A stretch of DNA of 34,942 nt from Candidatus Pacearchaeota archaeon (GCA_018303825.1 JAGVXK010000011.1:1-34942); one strand, 5' to 3'. Counted from the first letter of the stretch, positions 21,741-30,900 are shown. Notes: a model not told the origin generated them from the letters alone. Numbers and translations are program-made.

Positions 21741-22295
21741 CTAACCAACGTAAATTCTTATTATATTTCCGGTTATGCTCTTTCCAGTTAATTCAGTATA
21801 AAGATTAAGGTATCCTTTCCCAAAGAGGGTTGTCTTGCTTGCCTTTAAGTCAATTCCAGATTTTCCGGAAGCAAAAGATTCCTGAATGTAATCTTTATTC
21901 TGCACCATTTTAACTCCCTCCATTTTAGTAGTTATAATAATTGCATCAGGATTCTCAATAGCCCTTTTTGCAACCTTGATAATCCCATTTTGTATGATTG
22001 CATTATAAACATCATCATCAACTCTGAACTCTATCTCTGGGTCATTATTGCTCAACGGAGGATTATGCAATTCATATGCCTTAATTGAATAAAGAACATA
22101 GAAAACAAAACTTTCATTGAAACTAGCAATTGCCTCTTCTGTTGTCAGCCCTTGTGCAGGATTTTCTATAAAGGTAATTCCGGAGCTTTTCACATTGGTC
22201 GGTTTAAGAAGTGCAAAATACAAAAATAAAAGAATAACTAAGACTATTAATGCCACGATTGAGACTACCAGGGTCAATCTCCCCCTTTTATTCAT
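21741..22295 (-). CDS. Membrane-anchored protein with pilin-like N-terminus, 184 aa
   Basis: The N-terminus NKRGRLTLVVSIVALIVLVILLFLYFALL has a short basic region and one long hydrophobic helix, similar to class III (archaellin/pilin) signal sequences or a simple membrane anchor; no clear cleavage site can be assigned. The outer domain of about 150 residues is mixed alpha/beta (TEEAIASFNESFVFYVLYSIKAYEL, DAIIITTKMEGVKMV) and ends GNIIRIYVG. I do not recognise it. The ATG at 22295 is supported by TTTATAAA at 22317-22324 (minus strand). It is divergent from the phosphoesterase gene. Confidence 0.6.
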   Translation of the reverse strand: MNKRGRLTLVVSIVALIVLVILLFLYFALLKPTNVKSSGITFIENPAQGLTTEEAIASFNESFVFYVLYSIKAYELHNPPLSNNDPEIEFRVDDDVYNAIIQNGIIKVAKRAIENPDAIIITTKMEGVKMVQNKDYIQESFASGKSGIDLKASKTTLFGKGYLNLYTELTGKSITGNIIRIYVG

Positions 22296-22316
22296 CAATT
22301 ATTCAGGATAAAATAG

Positions 22317-22324
22317 TTTATAAA
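22317..22324 (-). promoter_or_regulatory. TATA box, gene at 22295
   Basis: Minus-strand TTTATAAA centred 25.5 bp before the ATG at 22295. Confidence 0.6.
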
Positions 22325-22383
22325 CAATGCTTCTAACGAGAAAAATGCAGTTTCATAACCTATTAATACTAAAAAAGATAGCA

Positions 22384-22390
22384 TTTTAAA
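22384..22390 (+). promoter_or_regulatory. TATA box, phosphoesterase gene
   Basis: TTTTAAA centred 25 bp before the ATG at 22412. Confidence 0.55.
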
Positions 22391-22411
22391 CTCAGCAGAA
22401 CTAATAAAAAA

Positions 22412-23026
22412 ATGGTAACCAAAGGAAAAAAACTAAGGATTCTGGCAGCAGGAGATGTCCACGGAGACTCAAGAATAACTAAGAAACTGGCAGAAAAGGC
22501 AGAAAAAGAAAATGTAGATTTAGTCATCTTATGCGGAGATTTAACTGGATGGACAGAAACAAAAGAAGTAATAAAACCGTTCAAAGACAAAAATAAGAAA
22601 GTCTTGATCATTCCGGGAAATCACGATTCTTTTGCAACCGTGGATTTCTTAGCAACATTATATGGAGTAAAAAATATTCATGGGTATTCTGCAAAATATG
22701 AAGATGTAGGCATCTTTGGAGCTGGAGGAGCTGATTTAGGGCTTTCTGCAGAGTCAGAGGATGAAATGTTCAAAACATTAAAACAAGCGCATTCAGGATT
22801 GAAAGGAATAGAAAAGAAAATAATGATAACACATATGCATCCCTCTGGGAGTCTTTCGGAAGTCTCGGGATTTGAAGGCAGTAAAGCTATAACAAAGGCA
22901 ATAAAGGAATTCCATCCAGACATTCTTCTTCACAGCCATATTCATGAGGCAGAAGGCGTAGAAGAAATAATAGGCAAGACCAAAGTCATAAATGTCGGCA
23001 AATCCGGAAAAATAATTGAAATCTAA
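22412..23026 (+). CDS. Calcineurin-like metallophosphoesterase
   Basis: This is a cytosolic dinuclear-metal phosphoesterase of 204 aa. All five blocks are present: GDVHGD (about residue 15), GDLT, GNHD, THMHP and HSHIHE. This is the archaeal branch related to the YfcE/MJ0936 phosphodiesterase group. The substrate is unknown; relatives act on cyclic nucleotides or phosphodiesters in vitro. It is convergent with the next gene, whose stop codon overlaps its end by 4 bp. Confidence 0.92.
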   Translation: MVTKGKKLRILAAGDVHGDSRITKKLAEKAEKENVDLVILCGDLTGWTETKEVIKPFKDKNKKVLIIPGNHDSFATVDFLATLYGVKNIHGYSAKYEDVGIFGAGGADLGLSAESEDEMFKTLKQAHSGLKGIEKKIMITHMHPSGSLSEVSGFEGSKAITKAIKEFHPDILLHSHIHEAEGVEEIIGKTKVINVGKSGKIIEI

Positions 23027-23403
23027 TAACGCAAAGCTTGCATAAACCTGCCATCTATTGCTTCGTGACTCATCCACCTTTCATAACCAATAACATTAAC
23101 ATATCTCCCGCATTTTTCTTTGAGATATCTTTTTTGTTCACATAAAGGCATTTCCAAGAATTCCTTGGCATCAATTCCCGCATTCATCTCCTTCAATCTT
23201 CTTTCTATAACATTCATTGCAGTAGAATATAATCTCTGATATGCATTAATTTTACTTATCTTCCTCGCTTCATCAGAAGCTTCTTCAAGAATAATTCTTC
23301 CAAGTTCGGTAGGTGTCAGGGTAGCCTTTCTTTTCTCAGCACATTGTCTCAGAAAATAATTCTCTAAATATTCATCAAAAGAATAAGCTATCTTTTTGTT
23401 CAT
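23023..23403 (-). CDS. Unknown helical protein, 126 aa
   Basis: I do not recognise this protein. It is soluble and almost all helical (FDEYLENYFLRQCAEKRK, TPTELGRIILEEASDEARKISKINAYQRLYSTAMNVIERRLKEM) and ends VIGYERWMSHEAIDGRFMQALRY. Three Cys are scattered without a metal-binding pattern. TATTTAAA on the minus strand (23425-23432) lies 25.5 bp before the ATG, and an imperfect 9-10-9 dyad (23443-23470) lies just upstream of it. The stop overlaps the convergent phosphoesterase gene by 4 bp. Confidence 0.6.
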   Translation of the reverse strand: MNKKIAYSFDEYLENYFLRQCAEKRKATLTPTELGRIILEEASDEARKISKINAYQRLYSTAMNVIERRLKEMNAGIDAKEFLEMPLCEQKRYLKEKCGRYVNVIGYERWMSHEAIDGRFMQALRY

Positions 23404-23424
23404 AATAAAAGATTAGAAAAACAG

Positions 23425-23432
23425 TTTAAATA
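23425..23432 (-). promoter_or_regulatory. TATA box, gene at 23403
   Basis: TATTTAAA (minus strand) centred 25.5 bp before the ATG at 23403. Confidence 0.6.
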
Positions 23433-23442
23433 CTTTATCGTA

Positions 23443-23470
23443 ATGTTAGGTCAATTATCAAACTTAACAT
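23443..23470. promoter_or_regulatory. Dyad upstream of the TATA box at 23425
   Basis: ATGTTAGGT, 10 nt, ACTTAACAT: 9-bp arms with one mismatch, placed where an upstream activator or repressor would bind relative to the minus-strand promoter. No bound protein can be named. Confidence 0.25.
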
Positions 23471-23632
23471 GGTTGATAGTTATATTCTCCTTCAGTAAGT
23501 TCGGTTTAATGGAAAAATTCATTATTTTTATACATAATTATGTGATCTGTTCTCCTAAATCTCTTCAATAAAATATTAAAATACAAGGTTTACTTAACAC
23601 ATAAACACCCAAAAAGACACTATAGAAAGATT

Positions 23633-23640
23633 TTTAAAAG
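23633..23640 (+). promoter_or_regulatory. TATA box, gene at 23661
   Basis: TTTAAAAG centred 24.5 bp before the ATG at 23661. Confidence 0.55.
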
Positions 23641-23660
23641 CATGAAATTCAGATTGAACC

Positions 23661-23954
23661 ATGAGCAAGAAGACAGTAGTACTTCCGGGAAGAAGCCATA
23701 GCATCCCATTATGCGTCGCTCCATTTATTCAAGCTTTAAAAGAACGGAAAGGAGTTCGTCATGTAGGGATTGTTGGATTCAGGGATAAGGGAAAAATATC
23801 TGATTTCGAAGCAGGAATAAAATACTTTGATAGAAAAAATTCAACCTTTAAACTCTCAGTAAGATATCAGCAATTTGAACAGGATTTGTATATCGGGTTT
23901 GATCCAAGGCATGCCTCGCAAATAGCAACGTTCATTATTAACTACCGTCCATAA
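23661..23954 (+). CDS. Unknown small alpha/beta protein, 97 aa
   Basis: The pattern PGRSHSIPLCVAPFIQALKERKGVRHVGIVGFRDKGK then FKLSVRYQQFEQDLYIGF is that of a small alpha/beta protein: a helix, then a strand, a polar turn and two more strands. It vaguely resembles DUF2103-type proteins (short, Ser-Arg-rich N-terminus followed by a similar helix-strand order), but I am not confident. No membrane segment. It is followed after 45 bp by topA, which has its own TATA-like box, so co-transcription is uncertain. Confidence 0.55.
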   Translation: MSKKTVVLPGRSHSIPLCVAPFIQALKERKGVRHVGIVGFRDKGKISDFEAGIKYFDRKNSTFKLSVRYQQFEQDLYIGFDPRHASQIATFIINYRP

Positions 23955-23959
23955 AAACC

Positions 23960-23967
23960 TATAAATA
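23960..23967 (+). promoter_or_regulatory. TATA box, topA
   Basis: TATAAATA centred 36.5 bp before the ATG at 24000, predicting a leader of about 11 nt, unlike most genes here. Confidence 0.5.
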
Positions 23968-23999
23968 CCCAGCATCTAATAATCTATAATTAACAAAAG

Positions 24000-26465
24000 A
24001 TGGTAGTTGAAGCATTTTTACAGCAAACAAAACCAAAAATAACTGTTGAAAAGCCGGTTAAAAAAAGACTAAGCATAGCCGAGCTTACAACAGTTGAAAG
24101 TCCAGGAAGGCCAAGCCCAGCAGACATGCTCGAAGAAAGCGAAGAACCTAAAAAATCAACTAAAAGAAAAATATCAAGAAAGACAGCAAAATCAGATAAT
24201 ATCAAAATAGAAAAATCAAGGGGAAATGCAATTCTAATTATAACAGAAAAACCGCAGGCAGCGATGAAAATTGCAAATGCTATAGGGGAAGCAAATAAAT
24301 ATGCGGAAGATGGAATAAGCTATTATGAAATAGACAGGGAAAACAGGAAAATATATGTTGCTTCGGCAGTAGGACATTTATTCAACTTAAATTATAAAGA
24401 GGGGCAAAAAGGCTGGCCAATATACGAATTAGAATGGATTCCCTCATTTAACAAAAAAAACTCCGCATTTACTAAAAAGTATTATTCTTTATTGAAAAAA
24501 CTTGCGCAAAAATCCTCTGAGTTCATCGTGGCAACAGACTTTGACACAGAAGGAGAAGTCATAGGCTGGAATATTCTTCGTTTTATATGCAACCAAAGAA
24601 CAGCAAAAAGAATGAAATTCTCAACTCTTACTCAAGGTGAATTGAAGAAATCTTTCGAATCTCCTTTGCAGGAATTAGCTTGGGGAAATGCATACGCAGG
24701 AGAGTCTAGGCATTATCTTGACTGGCTGTACGGAATCAATCTTTCAAGAGCCCTCATGTCTGCGATAAAAACATCTGGTTCATTCAAAATTCTCTCGATA
24801 GGAAGAGTGCAAGGTCCGGCATTAAAAATAATTGTTGACAAAGAACATGAAATCTCTGCATTCAAGCCAGAACCATACTGGCAAGTCTTCGCCCAGGTTA
24901 AAAATCCTGAAAACAAGAAAGAAATTATTGAATTAAAGCATTTTGAAGACATATTTGACAAGGCTCTCCTTGATAGGTTCAAAAACATAAAAGAAGGAAT
25001 TGCAGAAACGAAATCAAGGGAAGAGCACATCCCCCCTCCGAGCCCGTTCGACCTCACGAGTTTACAAAGAGAAGCCTACAGACTTCATAAAATTTCTCCA
25101 TCTGAAACCCTGCATTTAGCTCAGCAATTATACATTGATGGAATTATTTCCTATCCAAGAACATCTTCTCAAAAAATTCCAAAAGAAATAGAACCAAAGA
25201 AAATCCTCAAAGCACTGGAAAAACACTTCCCTGCAGCGAAAAATATCACAAGAACTCTTCCAATAGAAGGAAAAAAATCAGACCCAGCACACCCATCAAT
25301 CTATCCAACGGGAGAATATGAAAAAATCCAGGGAAATGGAGAAAAACTCTATAACTTAATTGCCAAAAGGTTCATTTCATGCTTTTCAAGTGATGCAATT
25401 ACTTCCAGCAAAAGAATAACCCTTACAGCACTGGATTCGGGGGGAAATCAATTAACATATGAGGCATCAGCTACAGAAGTTGAAGACGAAAAGGAAGATA
25501 AAAAAGAAGATAATGATGAAGAAGTCGAAAACAGCAATGAAAATAACAAAGAAAAAAAGAATGCGGTAGATAATAAAAGTAAGAAGAGAACGATAGCAAT
25601 TAAATTTGCTGCTTCTGGGCTAAAAATCTTAGATGCCGGATGGACATCAATCTATCCGATGGAACTAATGGAATTTTATCTTCCAGATTTAAATGGAAAA
25701 GTAAAAATAGATAAAATAAAGATAGAAGAAAAAGAAACCCAGCCCCCAAGAAGATTTACCCCGACTTCCCTCATATCTTTATTAGAGAAAAAAAGGATGG
25801 GCACAAAATCAACAAGATCTACAATTGTAGACACTCTTTTCCAAAGAGGATATCTTGACGGCACTTCAATAAAAGCCACCGATTTGGGCATTAGATTAAT
25901 AGATACATTGAAGAAATACTCTCCAATCATCATAAATGAAGAATTAACAAGAAAATTAGAAGAAGAAATGGAAAAAATACAGGAATCAAATAATCCTAAA
26001 GAGCTGGAAAAGAAAGAAAACGAGATTGTAGAAGAAGCGAAAAAACTAATTAACGAAATATCAATAGAATTTAAGAAAAATGAGACAAAGATAGGCAAAG
26101 ACCTTCTTGAAGGTATAACAAAAGAAAGAGAAGATAAAAGAATAGCTAATGCCCTGCAATTATGTTCGACATGCAAAAAGGGAAATCTTAGAATTATGTA
26201 TAACCGTTCATCAAGAAGATATTTTGTCTCCTGTTCTGCCTATCCCGAATGCAGGCAAACCTTCTCATTGCCGCCAAACGCACTAATAAGGAAAACAGAC
26301 AACAACAAACTCTGCGAGTTTGATCAATTCCCAAAACTTCTCGCAATCAGAAAAGGCAAGCGCCCTTGGGAATTCTGCTTCAACCCAGAATGTGAAATAG
26401 AAAAAAAGAAAAGGGAAGAATGGGTTAACAAAAAGAAAGGCAAATACGGCGAAGACGAAGAATAA
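24000..26465 (+). CDS. topA: DNA topoisomerase I (type IA)
   Basis: This enzyme relaxes negatively supercoiled DNA by cutting one strand through a 5'-phosphotyrosine link. Domains, in order: a Lys/Arg-rich N-terminal extension (1-75) that most homologues lack; the Toprim domain (AILIITEKPQAAMKI at about 77, acidic triad in ATDFDTEGE, 178-186); the strand-passage core with catalytic Y385 (IISYPRTSS); an acidic/Asn-rich low-complexity insertion (about 492-530); and C-terminal zinc fingers (CSTC...CSAYPEC; FCFNPECEIEK). Length is 821 aa, with the extra length accounted for by the extension and insertion. It is convergent with rpl15e. Confidence 0.95.
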   Translation: MVVEAFLQQTKPKITVEKPVKKRLSIAELTTVESPGRPSPADMLEESEEPKKSTKRKISRKTAKSDNIKIEKSRGNAILIITEKPQAAMKIANAIGEANKYAEDGISYYEIDRENRKIYVASAVGHLFNLNYKEGQKGWPIYELEWIPSFNKKNSAFTKKYYSLLKKLAQKSSEFIVATDFDTEGEVIGWNILRFICNQRTAKRMKFSTLTQGELKKSFESPLQELAWGNAYAGESRHYLDWLYGINLSRALMSAIKTSGSFKILSIGRVQGPALKIIVDKEHEISAFKPEPYWQVFAQVKNPENKKEIIELKHFEDIFDKALLDRFKNIKEGIAETKSREEHIPPPSPFDLTSLQREAYRLHKISPSETLHLAQQLYIDGIISYPRTSSQKIPKEIEPKKILKALEKHFPAAKNITRTLPIEGKKSDPAHPSIYPTGEYEKIQGNGEKLYNLIAKRFISCFSSDAITSSKRITLTALDSGGNQLTYEASATEVEDEKEDKKEDNDEEVENSNENNKEKKNAVDNKSKKRTIAIKFAASGLKILDAGWTSIYPMELMEFYLPDLNGKVKIDKIKIEEKETQPPRRFTPTSLISLLEKKRMGTKSTRSTIVDTLFQRGYLDGTSIKATDLGIRLIDTLKKYSPIIINEELTRKLEEEMEKIQESNNPKELEKKENEIVEEAKKLINEISIEFKKNETKIGKDLLEGITKEREDKRIANALQLCSTCKKGNLRIMYNRSSRRYFVSCSAYPECRQTFSLPPNALIRKTDNNKLCEFDQFPKLLAIRKGKRPWEFCFNPECEIEKKKREEWVNKKKGKYGEDEE

Positions 26466-26516
26466 TTAAAATTCCTTTATACATAAAAAGAGATAAAGGT
26501 ATGTTAAAATAACTAT

Positions 26517-27089
26517 CTACTTCCCCCTTCTGCCCCAGGCTCTCTGGCTTGGCCTTACTTTCATGTCATGACTCTTTGATGTCATTCCTCTAGATTTCTT
26601 TCCTGCGCCGGTCAATCCCCTCAAAGCTCTGTTTCTATTCGAACTATCGCAAATCCAATTGATTGTATTATCATTCATAATTTCTGGCTTGCTTGGGTCA
26701 ACCATAATAACTTCAAAGAAATAATGCTTCCCGTCTTTTCCAACCTCATAAGAATTCAAAACTTCAAGATTGGGATATTTTTTCTGAGCTCTTATCTCTG
26801 CAACCCACTGATAGCTCATCTTCAATATCTTTCTTATGTGCTGTTTTCTTGACTTTCTTCCGTGCTTATGCCTTGTCCTCTTTCTTCCTCCGCGATTTAA
26901 TCTTATCCTTACAACAACAAACCCCTTCTTTGCCTTATAACCAAGAGCTCTGGCTCTGTCCAATCTCAACGGCTTTTCAACTACAACAGCAGAATTGCTT
27001 GCCCTCCATTCAATAAGTCTTTTCTGGGTTTCCTCTCTGGAAACATTCCTAAATGACTTCCCAATTTGGCTATATGCTCCCTGAACCAT
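26517..27089 (-). CDS. rpl15e: Large-subunit ribosomal protein L15e
   Basis: This is a component of the archaeal/eukaryotic 50S/60S subunit. The whole protein matches the family: N-terminal GAYSQIGKSFRNVSREETQKRLIEWR, the Arg-rich core RLNRGGRKRTRHKHGRKSRKQHIRK, and VLNSYEVGKDGKHYFFEVIMVDPSKPEI...NWICDSSNRNRALRGLT. The length (190 aa) is normal. L15e is absent from bacteria, so it fixes the domain of this organism. The promoter is weak (GTTATAGT at about 27108-27115). A 30-bp dispersed repeat lies about 80-110 bp upstream. Confidence 0.97.
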   Translation of the reverse strand: MVQGAYSQIGKSFRNVSREETQKRLIEWRASNSAVVVEKPLRLDRARALGYKAKKGFVVVRIRLNRGGRKRTRHKHGRKSRKQHIRKILKMSYQWVAEIRAQKKYPNLEVLNSYEVGKDGKHYFFEVIMVDPSKPEIMNDNTINWICDSSNRNRALRGLTGAGKKSRGMTSKSHDMKVRPSQRAWGRRGK

Positions 27090-27166
27090 TTTAATTTTTA
27101 TAGCTATACTATAACTATTATTATCTTTAAGAAAAGTGCTTTTTAAACTTTCGCCTAGCCGAGCCT

Positions 27167-27199
27167 AACCTAGCTTCTCCAAAGTCTTTCTAAGAGCTC
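27167..27199 (-). repeat. Dispersed repeat, copy A (upstream of rpl15e)
   Basis: The 29-bp core 27171-27199 matches 33501-33529 at 27 of 29 positions. Both copies are in the same orientation on the minus strand, upstream of a minus-strand gene. In one minus-strand frame this copy reads ALRKTLEKLG then stop, against ALRKTSEKLRF in copy B, so it could be a coding remnant. Confidence 0.8.
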
Positions 27200-27242
27200 T
27201 TTAAATGTTATTGATGCTAATGGTAAGGAAAAATACAAAATA

Positions 27243-27250
27243 TTATTAAA
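27243..27250 (+). promoter_or_regulatory. TATA box, M64-like peptidase
   Basis: TTATTAAA centred 25.5 bp before the ATG at 27272. Confidence 0.55.
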
Positions 27251-27271
27251 CAGCCTGATCTATAAGAGTAG

Positions 27272-28381
27272 ATGAAAAAAATGTTGATTGCATCCCTATC
27301 GGTGTCCATTTTTGTCGTTCTTGCGATAACCTTCATGGTGCTTTTTGGCGGTTCAAAAGTTCATTTATCAAACCAATCAAACAACAGCTTAGAAATATGC
27401 AACTCCCTTATCTATAATGGAGATGACAAAATAAACATAGTTTTTCTCTCAGATAAAAAAACAGTCCGGGAATATTCAGATTATCTATTCTCTATCACAC
27501 CATTTTCATCAAATAAAGACAAATTTAACATCCTTTACATTGACAGTTATCAGCCTGAATGCCAATTATACAAAAGTGTTGCCCTATTATGCTACTCAAA
27601 AGAATTAACAAAAAAAGCATCATCATGCAAAAGTGATTATGTAATAGCCCTTGAAAATAAACCTGCAGAGATAAGAAGCTCTTCTTACATGAATGTTATC
27701 AGCATAAATAAAAACAATCCAAAAACAGTCCTCCCTCATGAGCTTTCCCATGCGTTGGCAAATCTTGCAGATGAGTATGTCCCGGCAGACATTCCTTCAG
27801 GTTCAAAAAACTGCCTTTCTAAATGCACATTATCGAAAGAAAATTGTTTTGACGGATGCTCAAAATCCAATTATTACAGAACAATAAACCAAGGTATAAT
27901 GCGCTCCCTGAACTCAAAAGAATTTGGAAGTTTTGACGAATCATTAATCCAAGAAAGTATCAATTCTCAAACCGATAAAAGAACGGGAATAACAGGCAAT
28001 GCGATAAGTGAAATAAACTGCAATGGACAAAGCTATTATCTGCTAACTGGAACGTTAAAAGATAATTCCATTCAAATAAAAAACAAAGAAATAGAAAAAG
28101 GATGTGTTGGCAATAATGGTTATGGTCAATTCAACCATCGAATAATTCTAAATGACAACACAATACTAGGACAGGAAAGTTTCAACCCAGAATTTATCTT
28201 CACAGATTCCCAAAATGGGCAGATGACAATAGATGGCAGCACATTTTCAAGTGATATTGAATTCTATGTAAAGGTCCCAGCCATAAATGACGCCAAAACT
28301 CTTGAAATTTACAATGAAGATACCAAAGTAGGTGAAACAAAACTAAACGATATCGGAGCAATACCATGCAAATTAGTATAA
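27272..28381 (+). CDS. Membrane-anchored M64-like metallopeptidase
   Basis: One N-terminal hydrophobic segment (about 5-25, LIASLSVSIFVVLAITFMVLF) anchors or exports the protein. The zinc site HELSHALANLADEY (H156, E157, H160) matches the HExxHxxxxLxDEY consensus of peptidase family M64 (IgA-peptidase-like). A Cys-rich segment (CLSKCTLSKENCFDGC, about 185-205) follows, probably disulfide-bonded. The C-terminal 130 residues are a beta-rich accessory domain. The substrate is unknown. The last 16 bp overlap the next gene, a pilin-like protein with a GGAG ribosome-binding sequence, so the two are translated together and may act together. Confidence 0.85.
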   Translation: MKKMLIASLSVSIFVVLAITFMVLFGGSKVHLSNQSNNSLEICNSLIYNGDDKINIVFLSDKKTVREYSDYLFSITPFSSNKDKFNILYIDSYQPECQLYKSVALLCYSKELTKKASSCKSDYVIALENKPAEIRSSSYMNVISINKNNPKTVLPHELSHALANLADEYVPADIPSGSKNCLSKCTLSKENCFDGCSKSNYYRTINQGIMRSLNSKEFGSFDESLIQESINSQTDKRTGITGNAISEINCNGQSYYLLTGTLKDNSIQIKNKEIEKGCVGNNGYGQFNHRIILNDNTILGQESFNPEFIFTDSQNGQMTIDGSTFSSDIEFYVKVPAINDAKTLEIYNEDTKVGETKLNDIGAIPCKLV

Positions 28382-28833
28382 ATAAAAAGAAGATAAAAAT
28401 CAATAAAAGGGCTTTATCAAGTATAGTCACAACTCTGCTTATCATAATCTTATCACTTGCAATTGTAGCCACATTATGGTTAATGATTAACTCATTTGCA
28501 AACAAGCCAAATCTTTCTCCAAAAGTATCCTGCATAGATTTGCAGTCAAAAAACGAGCTGAAAATAGAAAAATCCTGTTTTAACAAAGATACAAACGAAC
28601 TAGAAATCACAATTAAACGGACCTTTTCTGGAAACGAGATAGATAACGTTCAATTCTCTCTTGATTCAGAAGTCTGGCAATGCACTGATTCATGCGGAAA
28701 CTGCATAATTCCCTCGTCGGGAGAAGCAAAAACATATTTTTTTGATTCAAATAATGCAAATCCTGAAAACTCAAACATAAAAATCTATATTTCTTCTTGC
28801 CTCTTAGATGAAAAGCCAGTCGAGAGCTGCTAA
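28366..28833 (+). CDS. Pilin-like secreted protein (class III signal)
   Basis: The N-terminus KRALSSIVTTLLIIILSLAIVATLW is a class III signal sequence: a basic cleavage region followed directly by the hydrophobic helix, as in archaellins and adhesive pilins processed by a prepilin peptidase. The outer part (about 110 residues) is beta-type and contains seven Cys, including CTDSCGNC, suggesting disulfides. It starts inside the peptidase gene with GGAG (28355-28358) 7 nt before the ATG. It may be a minor pilin or a surface-displayed partner of the peptidase. Confidence 0.75.
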   Translation: MQISINKKKIKINKRALSSIVTTLLIIILSLAIVATLWLMINSFANKPNLSPKVSCIDLQSKNELKIEKSCFNKDTNELEITIKRTFSGNEIDNVQFSLDSEVWQCTDSCGNCIIPSSGEAKTYFFDSNNANPENSNIKIYISSCLLDEKPVESC

Positions 28834-28844
28834 GAAAAAATAAA

Positions 28845-30881
28845 TTAACTAAATGTTATAGTATAATCTGCAAATCCGCATGTTACACCATAATATCCGT
28901 AAGGTTGTGCAATCCAGTAATCCATAGTTCCAGTATATTGCCCACAAGGATGATTCCCGCACTTTCCAAGTGAAATACTTGGATATCTATTTGCTCCATC
29001 CCATGGATTGCATGGAAGAGTTATTTCATATGCGAAATCTGTTCCATCTCTATTTGGACGATAATGATTTTGAGGTACATGCAAAACCCACTTACCATCA
29101 CCCTGGCAACTTAGCTCTACTTTATAAAAACGAGAAGTATCTCCATTAATATAAATTACATCAGTATTATAATAACGTCCGCCAATTATACCGTCAAGAG
29201 TACCTGAAAATGTATTGCTAGTAAATTCAGGATAATTATTACTTATATCAATTCTATTAAATGTAACTGTGTACATAACATCCTCTATATTATTGAAGTC
29301 TAACTCATTGCATCCCACAGGTTCACACACATCCCCCATACCGTCTCCATCAGCATCAGCCTGATCATTATTAACAATATCTGGGCAATTGTCACATAGG
29401 TCTCCATACCCATCACTATCCATATTTTCTTGCCCAGGATTATAGGTATCTTCATTGGGATTTCCTGGATTAGGGGGGCAATTATCTTTTATACATGTCG
29501 GGCTAAATAGAATTTTGTTTTCAACATTTCTGCAGAACAATTTTAGTCTCCAAAAATTAATCAGGCACCTTTTTTCTACTGGTGGAGATAATTGCGGACT
29601 CCCTGCAGGGCACTCATCGCAAACAGAATCCCCATCATCATCAACACAAAACTCTGCAGAAACATCTCTATCTTGATTCATTGTTACTTGATAAATGGGG
29701 GAAGTTGCTCCATTTCCCCACTGATTAAAAAGTTCAATGGGTGAAGCATGCAACGAAACTTCTGCTCCTGCAGGATATCTACTGCTACAAGTTTCTCCCC
29801 CTTCCTCGGTGCAATCTATAATATTATCTCCTGTTCCTGAATCGGTAACACTTCCAAATCCAGTTACCACAACATTTAACTTATAATCCACTTCACTATC
29901 ATCATCTTCATAAGGGGCAGTACAACCAGGGTCAGCATCATCTTTACTCCCATCAACATCATTATCTATTTTATCAACACATTGTTTAGGATTCGTCTCA
30001 TCATCATCATCTCTATTTTCGCAACTATGGTCATTAGGATAGTCTGTCAAACCATCTCCATCATTATCTATTTCATCATTACATTCTGTTTTTACAAATA
30101 TGGCCTGGACTGCCTTGAAATCATTTGTATTATCACTATCTGTGTCTGAAAGAGTGCAAGTCTGGTCAGTTCCAGAACAAGCTCCTCCCCACCTACCAAA
30201 TTTATATCCCCATCCCTCTGGAGGTGCAGAATCCCCGGTTACGATTGAAGCTGTCAAGGTTATGCTCTGTGATTTTTGAACCATTGAGTAACATGTATCT
30301 TTTCCTACTGAATTAAAAGATGGAGTTTTCAAACAACCACCGATGCCATTATCTTCATTTCCAACCAATCCACTTGATGTAAGAGGTCCAACTACCTGAC
30401 CTACTCCTTCTATTTCGGTAATCCTCACTGAAAAGAAATTAGGGGGCGCGCTTATACATTCTACAGATAATAACCCTTTTTCTTGAAGATTGCCTTGAAC
30501 ATCGCAACCTTGATCAATTTTGCAACATATAGTCTCAGGGGGATGGTAATTTGGGGATGTTGGTACTAAAATAGTCACACCATTACATTTTATTGGTTTG
30601 TCTGAATTTGGATTGCATTTACAATCTACCTCTGTAATTGCTCCACCTAAGGGAGGCATAGTAGTTATAGAACAAGTTGAGCCGTCCTTACAAAGCATAA
30701 CTGTCTTCCACGTTGCTACTATTCCGTTCGTCCCATAGCATTTCTGAACAGATTTTCCATTTGGGTGACATTTACCTACAATAGTATTCTGTTCATTCAA
30801 AAGGCATAAAAAAGCAGCAACACTTTGCAATAGGATAACAAGCAAAATAAAAGCCAAAACAACAATCACAACTCCCTTCAT
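28845..30881 (-). CDS. Large Cys- and Asp-rich secreted protein (TSP3-like and InlB-like repeats)
   Basis: A hydrophobic signal segment ([21 protein letters not shown]) precedes a Cys-rich domain (about 25-150). It is followed by two InlB-like repeats ([13 protein letters not shown]... at about 225, [18 protein letters not shown] at about 385) flanking an Asp-rich calcium-binding stretch ([30 protein letters not shown]). Thrombospondin type 3-like repeats then follow ([33 protein letters not shown], about 480-515). The C-terminal 150 residues form a separate beta domain with Cys. There is no membrane anchor. Its likely role is adhesion or cell-surface structure stabilised by Ca and disulfides. 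Confidence 0.85.
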   Translation of the reverse strand: MKGVVIVVLAFILLVILLQSVAAFLCLLNEQNTIVGKCHPNGKSVQKCYGTNGIVATWKTVMLCKDGSTCSITTMPPLGGAITEVDCKCNPNSDKPIKCNGVTILVPTSPNYHPPETICCKIDQGCDVQGNLQEKGLLSVECISAPPNFFSVRITEIEGVGQVVGPLTSSGLVGNEDNGIGGCLKTPSFNSVGKDTCYSMVQKSQSITLTASIVTGDSAPPEGWGYKFGRWGGACSGTDQTCTLSDTDSDNTNDFKAVQAIFVKTECNDEIDNDGDGLTDYPNDHSCENRDDDDETNPKQCVDKIDNDVDGSKDDADPGCTAPYEDDDSEVDYKLNVVVTGFGSVTDSGTGDNIIDCTEEGGETCSSRYPAGAEVSLHASPIELFNQWGNGATSPIYQVTMNQDRDVSAEFCVDDDGDSVCDECPAGSPQLSPPVEKRCLINFWRLKLFCRNVENKILFSPTCIKDNCPPNPGNPNEDTYNPGQENMDSDGYGDLCDNCPDIVNNDQADADGDGMGDVCEPVGCNELDFNNIEDVMYTVTFNRIDISNNYPEFTSNTFSGTLDGIIGGRYYNTDVIYINGDTSRFYKVELSCQGDGKWVLHVPQNHYRPNRDGTDFAYEITLPCNPWDGANRYPSISLGKCGNHPCGQYTGTMDYWIAQPYGYYGVTCGFADYTITFS

Positions 30882-30900
30882 CTTATATACTTTGTTTTAA

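Noticed and set aside
23443..23574. 43-codon ORF beginning MLGQLSNLTWLIVIF
   Set aside because: The nearest TATA box is only 14 bp upstream and is explained by the divergent gene at 23403; the second half of the ORF does not look like protein.
27123..27180. Repeat of CCTAGCC/GAGCCTAACCTAGC as an attachment site
   Set aside because: Short and imperfect; no integrase or duplicated tRNA end nearby.
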